64,000 bases of DNA from Aureimonas flava (GCF_003583935.1 NZ_QYRN01000005.1:1-64000), one strand, 5' to 3'; positions 25,747 through 35,566 are shown, counted from the stretch's first letter. Made by a program: numbers and translations. Notes: generated by a model not told the origin, from the letters alone.

Positions 25747-26043
25747 ATGCCCAAGGCCTACTGGATCGCCCGCGTCGACGTCCACGACCCCGAACGCTAT
25801 CCCGACTACGTCGCCACCGCCGCGCCGGCCATGCAGCGGCACGGGGCGCGCTTCCTGGTGCGCGGCGGCCCGTTCCGCGCACTCGAGGGCGCGTCGCGCT
25901 CCCGCAACGTGGTGATCGAGTTCCCTTCCATGGAGGCGGCGCTCGCCTGCTACGGGGCGCCCGAATACCAGGCGGCCAAGGCGATCCGCGAGGCGGTGTC
26001 GGAGGCCGACATCGTGATCGTGGAAGGCTACGAGCCGGATTGA
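25747..26043 (+). CDS. DUF1330 family protein
   Basis: A 98-residue protein of the dimeric alpha-beta barrel type. 'KAYWIARVDVHDPERYPDY', 'GARFLVRGGPF' and 'VVIEFPSMEAALACYGAPEYQ' are the DUF1330 pattern. The function is unknown; members are small cytoplasmic proteins, some thought to bind or degrade small aromatic compounds. It follows pyrF by 18 bases with a GAGGAG ribosome site, and its stop overlaps the possible TTG start of the next gene. Confidence 0.87.
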   Translation: MPKAYWIARVDVHDPERYPDYVATAAPAMQRHGARFLVRGGPFRALEGASRSRNVVIEFPSMEAALACYGAPEYQAAKAIREAVSEADIVIVEGYEPD

Positions 26044-26609
26044 ACGGCCGCAAGGCGTTCCGGAGGATGGCGCCGGAGGGCTACCGCATCCGCATGATGG
26101 AGCCCGGCGAGGCCGAGCGCCTGCGCGCGATCGACGCGGCGGCCGGCCGGCTTCTGGTCGAGGCGGGCCACGTCGCCCGCGCCGACCCGCCGCCGCTGCC
26201 GGACTTCGTGCGGTTCCTGCTGACGCACGAGGTGTTCGTGGCGCAGGAGAAGCGCGGCGCGCCGGTGGGCTATGCCGCCGCCGCCGACCTCGCCGCGCTG
26301 GTGGGCGATCCGGACGCGGGCGGCTGCTACTGGCTGGCGGCGCTGGCGGTGGATCCCGCCCATGGCCGGCGCGGCGTCGGATCCGCGCTGCTCCAGGCGG
26401 TGGTGCGGCGCGCCGAATGGTTCTTCCACCGCGCGGTCGGGCTCTCCACGGCGCGCGCGCTGCCCATCGGCGAGGGCTTCTATGCGGCACGCCGGTTCGT
26501 GGGCGTGGCGGAGGCGGACCTGACGCCAGCCCTGCTCAAGCGTCGCGAGATGGAATGGCCGTCCGGCGCCGCGCCGGGCTCGCGGGCCGTCATGGTTCGT
26601 TGGCTGTGA
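26040..26609 (+). CDS. GNAT-family N-acetyltransferase
   Basis: A GCN5-related acetyltransferase of up to 189 residues. The acetyl-CoA pyrophosphate loop is 'DPAHGRRGVGSALLQAVV' (Arg-x-x-Gly-x-Gly/Ala), preceded by 'CYWLAALAV' and followed by 'ARRFVGVAEADL'. The frame begins with TTG 26040 overlapping the DUF1330 stop; ATG 26067, which directly abuts GGAGG, is an alternative giving 180 residues. The substrate is unknown. The final 'REMEWPSG' region resembles acetyltransferases acting on small molecules rather than ribosomal proteins. Confidence 0.75.
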   Translation: MNGRKAFRRMAPEGYRIRMMEPGEAERLRAIDAAAGRLLVEAGHVARADPPPLPDFVRFLLTHEVFVAQEKRGAPVGYAAAADLAALVGDPDAGGCYWLAALAVDPAHGRRGVGSALLQAVVRRAEWFFHRAVGLSTARALPIGEGFYAARRFVGVAEADLTPALLKRREMEWPSGAAPGSRAVMVRWL

Positions 26610-26722
26610 CCCACGGTTCCGAAGGGCGCTTGTCGGACAATTAACTTGCACGGCACCAATTCGGTGCCATGTTTGGTCGCACGAGCCGGTTCCGGCTCCC
26701 CGTTTCCCAGTCGTGGGAGTGC

Positions 26723-28129
26723 ATGTTGTACGAATTCTACGAGTGGAACCACGCGGTTCTGGCCCCCTTCCGCGCCGTGGCCGATGCCACCAAGGCGATC
26801 TACCAGAACCCGATGAACCCGATCTCGCACACCGAGATGGGGCGCACGGTGGCCGCCATGGCCGAGCTGTTCGAGCGCACCACGCGCGTCTACGGCAAAC
26901 CCTCGTTCGACCTCCACGACACGTTCGTCGACGGCATGCGCGTTCCCGTGGTCGACAAGCCGATATGGGGCAGGCCCTTCGCCCAGCTCCTCCATTTCGA
27001 GCGCGCGCTGCCGGCGGGCCGGGCGCCCGACCCGCGCTTCCTGATCGTCGCGCCGATGTCGGGCCACTATGCCACGCTGCTGCGCGGCACGGTGGAGGCG
27101 CTGCTGCCCTATGGCGAGGTCTACATCACCGACTGGAAGGACGCGCGCACCGTGCCGCTTTCGGCCGGCCGCTTCGACCTCGACACCTATGTCGACTACG
27201 TCATCGAGATCCTGCGCTTCCTCGGCCCCGGCATGAACGTCGTCGGCGTCTGCCAGCCGGCCGTGCCGGTGATGATGGCGGTCGCGCGGATGGAAGAGGA
27301 CGAGGATCCCTGCCATCCCGCCACGATGACGCTGATGGGCGGCCCGATCGACACGCGCGTCAATCCCACGGCGGTCAACCGGCTTGCCGAGGACAAGGGG
27401 ATCGACTGGTTCCGCCAGAACGTCATCATGAAGGTGCCGTTTCCCCAGCCCGGCTTCATGCGCGAGGTCTATCCCGGCTTCCTGCAGCTCACCGGCTTCA
27501 TGTCGATGAACCTCGACCGACACCTGATCGCCCACAAGGACTTCTTCTGGCATCTCGTGAAGAACGACGGGGACTCGGCCGAGAAGCACCGTACCTTCTA
27601 CGACGAGTACAACGCGGTGATGGACCTCACCGCCGAATTCTACCTCCAGACGGTGGAGGAGGTCTTCATCAAGCACTCGCTGCCGCGCGGCACGATCACG
27701 CATCACGGCCATCGGCTCGACATGGGCAAGATCCGGCGCACGGCGCTGCTCACCGTGGAGGGCGAGAACGACGACATCTCGGGCGTCGGCCAGACCCGCG
27801 CCGCGCACGACCTGTGCCGCAACATCCCGGACGACATGCGCGTCCACTACCTCCAGCCCAAGGTCGGCCATTACGGCGTCTTCAACGGCTCGCGCTTCCG
27901 CGCCGAGATCGCCCCGCGCATCGTCGACTTCGCGCTGACGCACGGGCACCGCGCCGCTCCGAAGGCGCCCGTCGACGCCGAGGCCGGCGACGAGGCAACC
28001 TTGCGTCCGCCGCCGCCGCTGGACGGCGCGACCCTGCCCGAGGACGCCGTCGCCTCCGCCGTCGCGGCCACGGGCGAGCCGCCCTTCGACGCCGGCGCGC
28101 CGGCTGGCGACGGCACCGCCAACGTCTGA
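26723..28129 (+). CDS. phaZ: Intracellular polyhydroxyalkanoate depolymerase
   Basis: Mobilises stored polyhydroxybutyrate granules. The 468-residue protein begins MLYEFYEWNHAVLAPFR and carries 'NPISHTEMGRTVAA', both hallmarks of the PhaZ family. The nucleophile elbow is 'GVCQP' with Cys177 in place of the lipase Ser, as in cytoplasmic PHB depolymerases. The acid and base are probably in 'EGENDDISG' and 'KVGHYGVFNG'. The last 60 residues are an Ala/Pro/Asp-rich tail. ATG 26723 has GGGAG just upstream and is preferred over 26669. No other PHA gene is nearby. Confidence 0.9.
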   Translation: MLYEFYEWNHAVLAPFRAVADATKAIYQNPMNPISHTEMGRTVAAMAELFERTTRVYGKPSFDLHDTFVDGMRVPVVDKPIWGRPFAQLLHFERALPAGRAPDPRFLIVAPMSGHYATLLRGTVEALLPYGEVYITDWKDARTVPLSAGRFDLDTYVDYVIEILRFLGPGMNVVGVCQPAVPVMMAVARMEEDEDPCHPATMTLMGGPIDTRVNPTAVNRLAEDKGIDWFRQNVIMKVPFPQPGFMREVYPGFLQLTGFMSMNLDRHLIAHKDFFWHLVKNDGDSAEKHRTFYDEYNAVMDLTAEFYLQTVEEVFIKHSLPRGTITHHGHRLDMGKIRRTALLTVEGENDDISGVGQTRAAHDLCRNIPDDMRVHYLQPKVGHYGVFNGSRFRAEIAPRIVDFALTHGHRAAPKAPVDAEAGDEATLRPPPPLDGATLPEDAVASAVAATGEPPFDAGAPAGDGTANV

Positions 28130-28216
28130 GGCTTCGGCTGCGGGGCGTTGAAGCGCCGGGAATCCGTCACCATCTCAGGAGCGGGATCCTCGCCCGCTTC
28201 CCATGGGCTCTGGTTG

Positions 28217-28660
28217 ATGGACACCGACATGACGTCACAAGCTTTGATCCGTCCCGCCTGGACGCCGGCCACGATCGCGCTGATGGTCTTGGGCTTCATC
28301 GTCTACTGGCCGCTGGGCCTGGCGATGATCGCCTACATTCTGTGGGGCGACCGCCTCGAGGTCTTCCGCCGCGACGTCGGCCGGGCGACCGACGGCTTGG
28401 CCGCCACGTTCCGCCGCTCCGGCGCGCGCATGCCGTTCGCCGCCGAGCGCACGGGCAACGTCGCCTTCGACGATTGGCGCGAGGCCGAGCTGAAGCGCCT
28501 CGACGAGGAGCGGACGCGGCTCCAGCGCATGAGCGCCGATTTCGAGGCCTATGCGCGCGAGCTGCGCCGCGCGAAGGACCAGGAGGACTTCGACCGCTTC
28601 ATGGCGAACCGCAAGCGCCGTGGCGATGTCGTGGACGCCGAGTTCACCGACGTCCGCTGA
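28217..28660 (+). CDS. DUF2852 family membrane protein
   Basis: A protein of about 147 residues. After a short head ('PAWTPATIALMVLGFIVYWPLGLAMIAYILWGDRL') with one membrane segment comes a basic region and a coiled coil with 'FDDWREAELKRLDEERTRLQ', then 'DFDRFMANRK'. This is the DUF2852 pattern, common in Hyphomicrobiales and of unknown function. ATG 28217 and ATG 28229 are both possible. It stands alone after phaZ and is closed by a strong terminator. Confidence 0.82.
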   Translation: MDTDMTSQALIRPAWTPATIALMVLGFIVYWPLGLAMIAYILWGDRLEVFRRDVGRATDGLAATFRRSGARMPFAAERTGNVAFDDWREAELKRLDEERTRLQRMSADFEAYARELRRAKDQEDFDRFMANRKRRGDVVDAEFTDVR

Positions 28661-28685
28661 CGCGAGCGCCCCTGTGCGACGCACC

Positions 28686-28716
28686 GGCCGCCGGCTTCCC
28701 GCCGGCGGCCTTTTTT
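28686..28716 (+). terminator. Rho-independent terminator after DUF2852
   Basis: A 10-bp perfect stem GGCCGCCGGC/GCCGGCGGCC with a 5-base loop is followed at once by six T residues (28711-28716). This is a textbook intrinsic terminator for the plus strand. Confidence 0.92.
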
Positions 28717-28781
28717 GTGTCGCCGTTGCGGGGAAGGCGCTGCTCGACGTATGAAGCGCTGGCGGGGCGGGGCGGTTTTCG

Positions 28782-29540
28782 ATGGCGACGAGGTTTCTGG
28801 AGCGGCTGGCGGGACGCGCGGCAGGGCCCCGTCTTCCCGAGACGCTGCTCCTGGCCGACCGGGCCGTGCCCCTTGAGGTGCGCGAGCACCCGACGGCACG
28901 GCGCATCGTGATGCGCCTGGCGCCCGGCGGCGACGCCCTGCGCCTCACCGTGCCGCGCAGGACCCCCGCGCGCACCGTGCTCGCCTTCCTCGAGCGCCAT
29001 CGCGGCTGGGCGGAGGAGCGGCTGCGTGCCGCCGGCGGACGCGTCGCCGTCGCCCCCGGCATCCGCCTGCCGCTGCGCGGCGAGGCGTTTCGCCTCGTCC
29101 ACGATCCCGCCCTCCGTGGCGCCCGGCTCGAGCGCGAGGGGGACGTCGGCGTGCTTCGCGTCGGCGGCGAGGCGCCGCACCTCGCCAGGCGCGTGCGCGA
29201 CCTCCTGAAACGCGAGGCGCGACGCGACCTCCAGGCTGCCGTGGATCGGCACGCCGCCACGGTCGGGCTGCTGCCCCGGTCGCTGGCGCTCAAGGACACG
29301 GTGAGCCGCTGGGGCTCGTGCACGGCGGACCGCCGGCTCGCCTTTTCCTGGCGCATCGTGATGGCGCCGCCTGCCGTGCTCGACTACCTCGCGGCGCACG
29401 AGGTGGCGCATTTCCGCGAGATGAACCACGCTCCGGCCTTCTGGGCGCTTTGCCGCAGTCTCTGCCCGGAGACCGAGGCGGGGCGCCGCTGGCTGAAGCG
29501 CGAGGGGCCGGGCCTCCACGCCTACGACTTCGGCCCTTGA
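28782..29540 (+). CDS. M48/YgjP-type zinc metallopeptidase
   Basis: A 252-residue protein of the YgjP (DUF45) family. The zinc motif His-Glu-x-x-His is 'AAHEVAHFREMNHAPAFW' near residue 206, preceded by 'SRWGSCTADRRLAFSWRIVMAPP', which is diagnostic for the family. No membrane segment is visible, unlike HtpX-type M48 enzymes, so it is cytoplasmic. Substrates of the family are unknown. It is preceded by a terminator and is the only gene between that and the trp genes. Confidence 0.85.
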   Translation: MATRFLERLAGRAAGPRLPETLLLADRAVPLEVREHPTARRIVMRLAPGGDALRLTVPRRTPARTVLAFLERHRGWAEERLRAAGGRVAVAPGIRLPLRGEAFRLVHDPALRGARLEREGDVGVLRVGGEAPHLARRVRDLLKREARRDLQAAVDRHAATVGLLPRSLALKDTVSRWGSCTADRRLAFSWRIVMAPPAVLDYLAAHEVAHFREMNHAPAFWALCRSLCPETEAGRRWLKREGPGLHAYDFGP

Positions 29541-29619
29541 GCGCGGCCTCGCCTGCGCTTTACACCGCAGGGTCTATGGCGCGATAAGTCGTCATGATCG
29601 ATCCCCACGCCATCCGAGA

Positions 29620-30321
29620 GTGCTTCGCCGCGTGACCCGCCCGCATATCAAGATCTGCGGCCTCAAGACCGAAGGCCATATCGACACGGTGCTTGCGCGC
29701 GGCTGCTCCGAGGTCGGCTTCGTCCATTTCGAGCCGAGCCCCCGGCATCTGTCGCTGGAGGACATGGTGCGCCTGCGCGCCCATGTCGGCGGCCGGGCGC
29801 TGGTGACGGTGGTCACGGTGAACGCGGACGACGACCTGCTCCGGCATTTGATGACGCGCGTGCGCCCGGACGTCCTGCAACTGCACGGATCGGAAAGCGC
29901 GGCGCGCGTCGCCGAGGTCTCGGCGCTGACCGGCGCCACGGTAATGAAGGCGATCCCCGTGGCGGGCGATGCGGACCTCTCGGAGATCGAGCGGTTCCGC
30001 CCCGTCGCCGACCGCATCCTGCTCGACGCGCGCGCGCCCAAGGGCGCGCGGCTTCCCGGCGGCAACGGCGTGCGGTTCGACTGGGGCCTCCTCGACGCGC
30101 TGGACGGCCGCGACTTCACCCTGTCCGGCGGCATCGCGCCCGAAACCATCGAAGCGGCCGTCCGCCGCGTCGCCCCGCGCGGCCTAGACGTCTCGTCGGG
30201 CGTCGAGCGCGAGCCCGGCGTCAAGGACGACGGCCTGATCCACCGCCTGTTCGACGCCTTCGAGGCGGCGGTCGAGGCGGGCCCGCTCACTCAAGAAGAC
30301 CGGAAGCGCAGGTTCGCATGA
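29620..30321 (+). CDS. trpF: Phosphoribosylanthranilate isomerase
   Basis: Third step of tryptophan synthesis from chorismate: Amadori rearrangement of phosphoribosylanthranilate. The TIM-barrel protein of 233 residues has '[19 protein letters not shown]' with the catalytic Cys, '[13 protein letters not shown]', 'LLDARAPK' with the catalytic Asp, and '[19 protein letters not shown]' at the phosphate end. Start codons available are GTG 29620 and GTG 29632; no ATG fits. The stop overlaps trpB by four bases (ATGA). Confidence 0.94.
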   Translation: MLRRVTRPHIKICGLKTEGHIDTVLARGCSEVGFVHFEPSPRHLSLEDMVRLRAHVGGRALVTVVTVNADDDLLRHLMTRVRPDVLQLHGSESAARVAEVSALTGATVMKAIPVAGDADLSEIERFRPVADRILLDARAPKGARLPGGNGVRFDWGLLDALDGRDFTLSGGIAPETIEAAVRRVAPRGLDVSSGVEREPGVKDDGLIHRLFDAFEAAVEAGPLTQEDRKRRFA

Positions 30322-31541
30322 CCACGATCCCGACCCCCAACTCCTTCCGCCTGGGGCCCGACGAGGACGGTCTGTTCGGCCAGTTCGGCGGCCGCTTCGT
30401 GGCCGAGACCCTGATGCCGATCATCCTCGACCTGGAGACGGCCTACCGCACCGCCAAGGACGATCCGGCCTTCCGCGCCGAGCTCGACGGGCTCCAGACC
30501 CACTACACCGGCCGCCCCAGCCCGCTCTACTTCGCCGAGCGGCTGACCGAGCATTTCGGCGGCGCGCGCATCTATCTCAAGCGCGAGGAGCTGAACCACA
30601 CCGGCTCGCACAAGATCAACAACTGCCTCGGCCAGATCCTGCTCGCCCGGCGCATGGGCAAGCCGCGCATCATCGCCGAGACGGGCGCCGGCCAGCACGG
30701 CGTGGCCACCGCCACGGTGTGCGCAAGATTCGGCATGCCCTGCGTGGTCTTCATGGGCGCCACCGACGTCGAGCGCCAGAAGCCCAACGTCTTCCGCATG
30801 AAGATGCTCGGCGCGGAGGTGCGCGCCGTGACCGCCGGGGCCGGCACGCTCAAGGACGCGATGAACGAGGCGCTGCGGGACTGGGTGACCAACGTCGCCG
30901 ACACCTACTACCTGATCGGCACCGCCGCCGGCCCGCATCCCTATCCCGCCATGGTGCGCGACTTCCAGCAGGTGATCGGCGACGAGACGCGCCGGCAGAT
31001 GCTGGAGGAGACCGGTGCGCTGCCGGACGCGGTGGTGGCATGCGTGGGCGGCGGCTCCAACGCGATCGGCATGTTCCGCGCCTTCCTGGACGACCCTTCC
31101 GTCGCGATCTACGGGGCGGAGGCGGGCGGCCATGGGCTGCATGTCGACAACGGCCATGCCGCCTCGATGAGCGGCGGGCGGCCGGGCGTGCTCCATGGCA
31201 ACCGCACCTATCTCCTGCAGGACGCGGCCGGCCAAATCCTGGAAGGCCATTCGATCTCCGCCGGGCTCGACTATCCGGGCGTCGGCCCCGAGCATTCCTG
31301 GCTGCGCGACACGGGCCGGGTGTCCTACGTGCCGGTGACCGACGACGAGGCGGTGGACGCCTTCCACCTGTGCACGCGCCTGGAGGGCATCATCCCGGCG
31401 CTGGAATCGGCCCATGGCCTCGCCCACGTCGCCAAGCTCGCCCCCACGATGGGACGCGACCAGTCGGTCGTCCTGTGTCTGTCGGGGCGCGGCGACAAGG
31501 ATGTCCACACGATCGCGGGGCGCATGGGCCTGGAGCTCTGA
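30318..31541 (+). CDS. trpB: Tryptophan synthase beta chain
   Basis: Condenses indole, channelled from the alpha subunit, with serine to give tryptophan. The 407-residue PLP enzyme has its cofactor lysine in '[16 protein letters not shown]' and the phosphate-binding loop '[12 protein letters not shown]'. Other conserved parts are '[12 protein letters not shown]', '[13 protein letters not shown]' and '[13 protein letters not shown]'. Length and motifs are normal. It overlaps trpF upstream and shares one base with the following small gene. Confidence 0.97.
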   Translation: MTTIPTPNSFRLGPDEDGLFGQFGGRFVAETLMPIILDLETAYRTAKDDPAFRAELDGLQTHYTGRPSPLYFAERLTEHFGGARIYLKREELNHTGSHKINNCLGQILLARRMGKPRIIAETGAGQHGVATATVCARFGMPCVVFMGATDVERQKPNVFRMKMLGAEVRAVTAGAGTLKDAMNEALRDWVTNVADTYYLIGTAAGPHPYPAMVRDFQQVIGDETRRQMLEETGALPDAVVACVGGGSNAIGMFRAFLDDPSVAIYGAEAGGHGLHVDNGHAASMSGGRPGVLHGNRTYLLQDAAGQILEGHSISAGLDYPGVGPEHSWLRDTGRVSYVPVTDDEAVDAFHLCTRLEGIIPALESAHGLAHVAKLAPTMGRDQSVVLCLSGRGDKDVHTIAGRMGLEL

Positions 31542-31990
31542 TGGGCCCGGCCTCTCCGGGCGAGACGTACCGGCCCCGCGCGTCCGGGACGCTCGGACAC
31601 TGGCGGGCGGGCTCGGCGCAGGTGAAGGCCTACGCGATCCGGGCGGACGGGGATCCGCTCGGCGACGATCTCCAGCGGGCGGCGCGCGATCTCGTGGGGG
31701 CCGAGGACCTCGGCGGGGCGGAACTCGGCTTCGCCATCGTCCATCGCGGCGAGGAGGCCGTCTGGCTGCTCCTCCACTGGTGGATGCCGGGCGGCATGCT
31801 CGCCGAGCGGCTTTGGCGCCGGCCGCTGGACGGAACGGCCGCGTTCGAGCCGGTGGACCGGCCGCTGATGGCTTGCGTCTGGGAACTCCCGGTGATCGGC
31901 TTCGAGCGGGATGCCTATGTCGAGACCGTCATGGCGGGGCGCTCCGGCGCCGAGTATCTCGCCCGCGTGCGGCCGGACGGGACGGCATGA
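31541..31990 (+). CDS. Unrecognised 149-residue protein within the trp operon
   Basis: I do not recognise this protein. It starts at ATG 31541, overlapping the trpB stop by one base (TGATG), and its own stop overlaps cutA by four bases, so translation should be coupled on both sides. It reads as a soluble protein with '[14 protein letters not shown]', '[20 protein letters not shown]' and '[18 protein letters not shown]'. The Trp content is high. There is no signal peptide or clear membrane span. Codon use matches its neighbours and the frame is intact between real genes, so it is very probably expressed. Confidence 0.7.
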   Translation: MGPASPGETYRPRASGTLGHWRAGSAQVKAYAIRADGDPLGDDLQRAARDLVGAEDLGGAELGFAIVHRGEEAVWLLLHWWMPGGMLAERLWRRPLDGTAAFEPVDRPLMACVWELPVIGFERDAYVETVMAGRSGAEYLARVRPDGTA

Positions 31991-32340
31991 CGCAAGCTCG
32001 CGCCCTCGACATCGCCGTCGCCTGTCCCGACGAGGCGACGGCGCGCGCGATCGCGGACGGTCTGCTCGCGCGCCGGCTCGTCGCCTGCGCGCAACTCTCG
32101 GGGCCCATCGAAAGCCGCTATCGCTGGAAGGGGGCGCTGGAATGCGCGCGCGAGGTCGTGCTGGTTCTCAAGACGCTCGATGTCCGGTTCGAGGCGGTGG
32201 CGTCCGCCATCCGCGCCCTGCATCCCTACGAGACGCCGGCCATCACCGGATCTCCCGTGCTGGCCGACGCGCCCACCTTGAGATGGATCGCGGACGCCTG
32301 TATCGCATCCGCAACACGAATGGGCGGGACCGAGCCATGA
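31987..32340 (+). CDS. cutA: CutA1-type divalent cation tolerance protein
   Basis: A trimeric ferredoxin-like protein of 117 residues. Family signatures are '[19 protein letters not shown]', '[22 protein letters not shown]' and '[10 protein letters not shown]', the last almost invariant. E. coli CutA was linked to copper tolerance, but its true role is unsettled; it is structurally close to PII signal proteins. It overlaps its upstream neighbour and trpA by four bases each, so it is translated as part of the trp operon. Confidence 0.92.
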   Translation: MTQARALDIAVACPDEATARAIADGLLARRLVACAQLSGPIESRYRWKGALECAREVVLVLKTLDVRFEAVASAIRALHPYETPAITGSPVLADAPTLRWIADACIASATRMGGTEP

Positions 32341-33164
32341 GCACACGCATCGAGACGCGCTTCGAGGCGCTGAAGGCCGAGGGGCGTCCGGCGCTCGTGA
32401 CCTTCGTCATGGCGGGCGACCCGGACGCCGGGACGACGCTGGAGGTTCTGCGCGCGCTGCCGGGCGCCGGCGCCGACGTGATCGAGCTCGGCATGCCGTT
32501 CTCCGATCCGATGGCCGACGGGCCGGCGATCCAGCGCGCGGGGCTGCGCGCCCTCCAGGGCGGCGAGACGCTCGCCCGGACGCTGGAGGCGGTTCGCGCC
32601 TTTCGCCAGGGCGACGACGCGACGCCGATCATCCTGATGGGCTACTACAACCCCGTCTTCATCTACGGCGTGGACCGCTTCGTCGCCGATGCCAAGGCGG
32701 CGGGCGTCGACGGACTGATCGTGGTGGACCTGCCGCCCGAGATGGACCGCGAACTCTGCCTGCCGGCGATCGGGGGCGGGTTGAACTTCATCCGCCTCGC
32801 CACGCCCACCACCGACGAGCGCCGCCTGCCGGCGGTGCTCTCGAACACGTCGGGCTTCGTCTACTACGTGTCGGTCAACGGCATCACCGGTTCGGCGGCG
32901 CCCGACACCACCGCCGTCGCCGCCGCCGTGGCGCGCATCAAGGCCCGCACGCCGCTGCCGGTCTGCGTCGGCTTCGGCGTGCGCACCGCCGATCAGGCGG
33001 CCGCGATCGGCCGCCATGCCGACGGCGTGGTGGTCGGCTCGGCGCTCGTGTCGGCGATGGAGGCGGCGCGCGAGGGCGGAACGCCGGCCATGGTCGAGGC
33101 GGTGTCCTCGCTGGTGCGCGAACTGGCGGGGGGCCTGGCCGGCTCCCGCCTTGCGGCGGCCTGA
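32337..33164 (+). CDS. trpA: Tryptophan synthase alpha chain
   Basis: Cleaves indole-3-glycerol phosphate to indole and glyceraldehyde 3-phosphate and passes indole to TrpB. The 275-residue TIM barrel has the catalytic Glu in '[19 protein letters not shown]' together with the second catalytic Asp, '[12 protein letters not shown]', '[10 protein letters not shown]', 'TGSAAPDT' and '[16 protein letters not shown]'. The start overlaps the cutA stop. accD follows after 85 bases. Confidence 0.96.
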   Translation: MSTRIETRFEALKAEGRPALVTFVMAGDPDAGTTLEVLRALPGAGADVIELGMPFSDPMADGPAIQRAGLRALQGGETLARTLEAVRAFRQGDDATPIILMGYYNPVFIYGVDRFVADAKAAGVDGLIVVDLPPEMDRELCLPAIGGGLNFIRLATPTTDERRLPAVLSNTSGFVYYVSVNGITGSAAPDTTAVAAAVARIKARTPLPVCVGFGVRTADQAAAIGRHADGVVVGSALVSAMEAAREGGTPAMVEAVSSLVRELAGGLAGSRLAAA

Positions 33165-33249
33165 GCCGGCCGCCATCTGAGACATCGAGGGCCGGCACGC
33201 CCGATCGCATCGCCGCCGGCCGGACACGCATCCGAAGGACCAGGACGCC

Positions 33250-34161
33250 GTGAACTGGATCACCAACTACGTTCGCCCCAAGATCTCGAGCCTCCTCGGC
33301 CAGCAGCCGCGCGAGGTGCCCGAGAACCTCTGGATCAAGTGCCCCGAGACGGGCGAGATGGTCTTCCACAAGGACCTGGAAGCCAACCAGTTCGTGATCC
33401 CGTCCTCCGGCTTCCACATGCGCATCGGCGCGCGCGACCGGCTGGCCGGCTTCTTCGACGGCGGCATGTTCGAGGAGATCGCGCTGGAGAAGGTGCCGGT
33501 GGATCCGCTGAAGTTCCGCGACGAGCGGCGCTACGTGGACCGGCTCAAGGATTCGCGCACCAAGACCGGCATGGAGGATTCCGTGCTCGTCGCCTGCGGC
33601 GACATCGAGGCGCTGCCCGTGGTCGCGGCGGTGCAGGACTTCGCCTTCATGGGCGGCTCGCTCGGCATGGCGGCGGGCGAGGCGATCGTGACCGCCGCCG
33701 AGACCGCGGTGGAGCGCGCCCGGCCGCTCGTGCTGTTCGCCTCGTCGGGCGGGGCGCGCATGCAGGAAGGCATCCTGTCGCTGATGCAGCTCCCGCGCAC
33801 CACCGTGGCGGTGGACATGGTGAAGGAGGCCGGGCTCCCCTACATCGTCGTTCTTACCAACCCGACCACCGGCGGCGTCACCGCGTCCTACGCGATGCTG
33901 GGCGATGTCCACATCGCCGAGCCGGGCGCCCTGATCGGCTTCGCCGGGCCCCGCGTGATCGAGCAGACGATCCGCGAAAAGCTGCCCGAGGGCTTCCAGC
34001 GCTCGGAATACCTGATGGAGCACGGCATGGTGGACATGGTGGTCCACCGGCACGAGCTGAAATCGACGATCGCCCGTCTCCTGCGCGTTCTCACCAAGGC
34101 GCCGCTGCCCGCCCTGCCGCCCCCGCCCGCAGCGGAGATCGAGCCGGTCGCGGCCGCCTGA
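33250..34161 (+). CDS. accD: Acetyl-CoA carboxylase carboxyltransferase subunit beta
   Basis: With AccA, transfers CO2 from biotin to acetyl-CoA to make malonyl-CoA. The 303-residue protein has 'MDFAFMGGS'-type sequence ('[17 protein letters not shown]'), '[18 protein letters not shown]' and '[16 protein letters not shown]' in the crotonase-like domain. The start is GTG 33250. In the N-terminal region, where most bacterial AccD have four Cys of a zinc ribbon, only one remains ('[11 protein letters not shown]', then 'VIPSSGFHM'). This loss is shared by rhizobial AccD. It lies between trpA and folC, a conserved order. Confidence 0.95.
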   Translation: MNWITNYVRPKISSLLGQQPREVPENLWIKCPETGEMVFHKDLEANQFVIPSSGFHMRIGARDRLAGFFDGGMFEEIALEKVPVDPLKFRDERRYVDRLKDSRTKTGMEDSVLVACGDIEALPVVAAVQDFAFMGGSLGMAAGEAIVTAAETAVERARPLVLFASSGGARMQEGILSLMQLPRTTVAVDMVKEAGLPYIVVLTNPTTGGVTASYAMLGDVHIAEPGALIGFAGPRVIEQTIREKLPEGFQRSEYLMEHGMVDMVVHRHELKSTIARLLRVLTKAPLPALPPPPAAEIEPVAAA

Positions 34162-34168
34162 TCCGTCG

Positions 34169-35506
34169 ATGAGCCAGACGAGCCTCGCCGCGGCCGAGAT
34201 CGATCGGCTGCTCCAGCACCTGCCGAAGGGGATCGATCTCGGGCTCGACCGGATCGGCCGCCTCCTGGCGGCGCTGGGCGACCCGCATCGCAGGCTGGCG
34301 CCGGTGATCCACGTCGCCGGCACCAACGGCAAGGGCTCCACCGTGGCCTTCGCCCGCGCCATCCTCGAGGCGTCGGGCCGGGGCGTCCACACCCACACCT
34401 CGCCCCATCTCGTGGACTGGCACGAACGCTATCGGCTGGCCGGGACGGATGGCGCGCGCAGTGCGCTGGTGGCCGACGCGCTGCTCGCGGAGACGGTGCG
34501 CCGCGCGGCGGCGGCCAACGGCGACGCCACGGTCACGGTGTTCGAGCTTCTCACCGCCGTCGCCTTCATGCTGTTCTCAGAGCATCCGGCCGACGCGGTA
34601 CTCCTGGAAGTCGGCCTCGGCGGCCGGTTCGACGCGACCAACGTCGTGGAGCGGCCCGCGGTGACGGCCGTCACCAGCGTCTCGCTCGATCACCAGGCCT
34701 ATCTCGGCGACCGGGTGGAACTGATCGCCGCCGAGAAGGCCGGCATCTTCAAGCGCGGCTCGCCCGTGGTGATCGGCCCGCAGACCGAGCCGGCGGCGCT
34801 CGAGGTCCTGTGCGACAAGGCGGCGCGCACGGGCGCGCCCGTGCTGGTCCACGGGCAGGACTTCCACGCCATCAGCGAACGCGGCCGGCTGGTCTACCAG
34901 GACGAGCGCGGCCTTCTCGACCTCGCCCTGCCGCGGCTTCCCGGCCGGCACCAGATCGGCAACGCGGCGACCGCCATCGCGGCCGTGCGTGCCGCCGGGT
35001 TCGATCCGGCCGACGCCGAGATCGAACGCGGGATCGCGGCCGCCGAATGGCCGGGGCGCCTCCAGCGCATCACCTCCGGCCCTCTGGTGGCGCTGGCGCC
35101 CGATGGCGCGGAGATCTGGCTCGACGGCGGCCACAATCCGGGCGCCGGCGTCGTGGTGGCCGAGGCCATGGCCGACATGGAGGAGCGCGTCCCGCGTCCG
35201 CTGATCCTCGTCGCCGGCATGCTCACCACCAAGGACCCGGCCGGTTTCTTCGAGGCCTTCGCCGGCATGGCGCGGCACGTCTTCACCGTGCCCATCCGTT
35301 CGTCCGATGCGGGGATGACGCCCGAGGCGCTGGCGGACGCTGCGCTGGAGGCGGGGCTCGACGCCGAGCCCGCTCCGAGCGTTTCCGCCGCCATCCGGCG
35401 GGTCGCGTCGCACTGGGCGGGCGGCGCCGCGCCGCGCTTCCTGATCTGCGGCTCGCTGTACCTTGCGGGCGACGTGCTGGCCGAAAGCGACCTCGCGCCG
35501 CGCTGA
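34169..35506 (+). CDS. folC: Folylpolyglutamate synthase/dihydrofolate synthase
   Basis: Adds glutamate to dihydropteroate and extends the polyglutamate tail of folates. In 445 residues it shows the P-loop 'HVAGTNGKGSTVAFARAIL' near residue 52, 'HTSPHLVDWHERYRL', 'LLEVGLGGRFDATNVV', the middle-domain 'GRHQIGNAATAIAAV' and 'WLDGGHNPGA'. Length and order are standard for the Mur-ligase-like family. It follows accD by seven bases and faces trxA; a shared terminator separates them. Confidence 0.95.
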   Translation: MSQTSLAAAEIDRLLQHLPKGIDLGLDRIGRLLAALGDPHRRLAPVIHVAGTNGKGSTVAFARAILEASGRGVHTHTSPHLVDWHERYRLAGTDGARSALVADALLAETVRRAAAANGDATVTVFELLTAVAFMLFSEHPADAVLLEVGLGGRFDATNVVERPAVTAVTSVSLDHQAYLGDRVELIAAEKAGIFKRGSPVVIGPQTEPAALEVLCDKAARTGAPVLVHGQDFHAISERGRLVYQDERGLLDLALPRLPGRHQIGNAATAIAAVRAAGFDPADAEIERGIAAAEWPGRLQRITSGPLVALAPDGAEIWLDGGHNPGAGVVVAEAMADMEERVPRPLILVAGMLTTKDPAGFFEAFAGMARHVFTVPIRSSDAGMTPEALADAALEAGLDAEPAPSVSAAIRRVASHWAGGAAPRFLICGSLYLAGDVLAESDLAPR

Positions 35507-35512
35507 GGCACG

Positions 35513-35544
35513 AAAAAGCCCGCGGCCGGGGTCGGTCGCGGGCT
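35513..35544 (-). terminator. Intrinsic terminator downstream of trxA
   Basis: On the minus strand an 8-bp stem AGCCCGCG/CGCGGGCT with a 12-base loop is followed by TTTTT (35517-35513). It closes the long minus-strand run ending in trxA, and also lies just after the convergent folC stop, where the T-run is absent in that direction. Confidence 0.85.
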
Positions 35545-35566
35545 GGCGATCGGGCCTGCGCCGATC

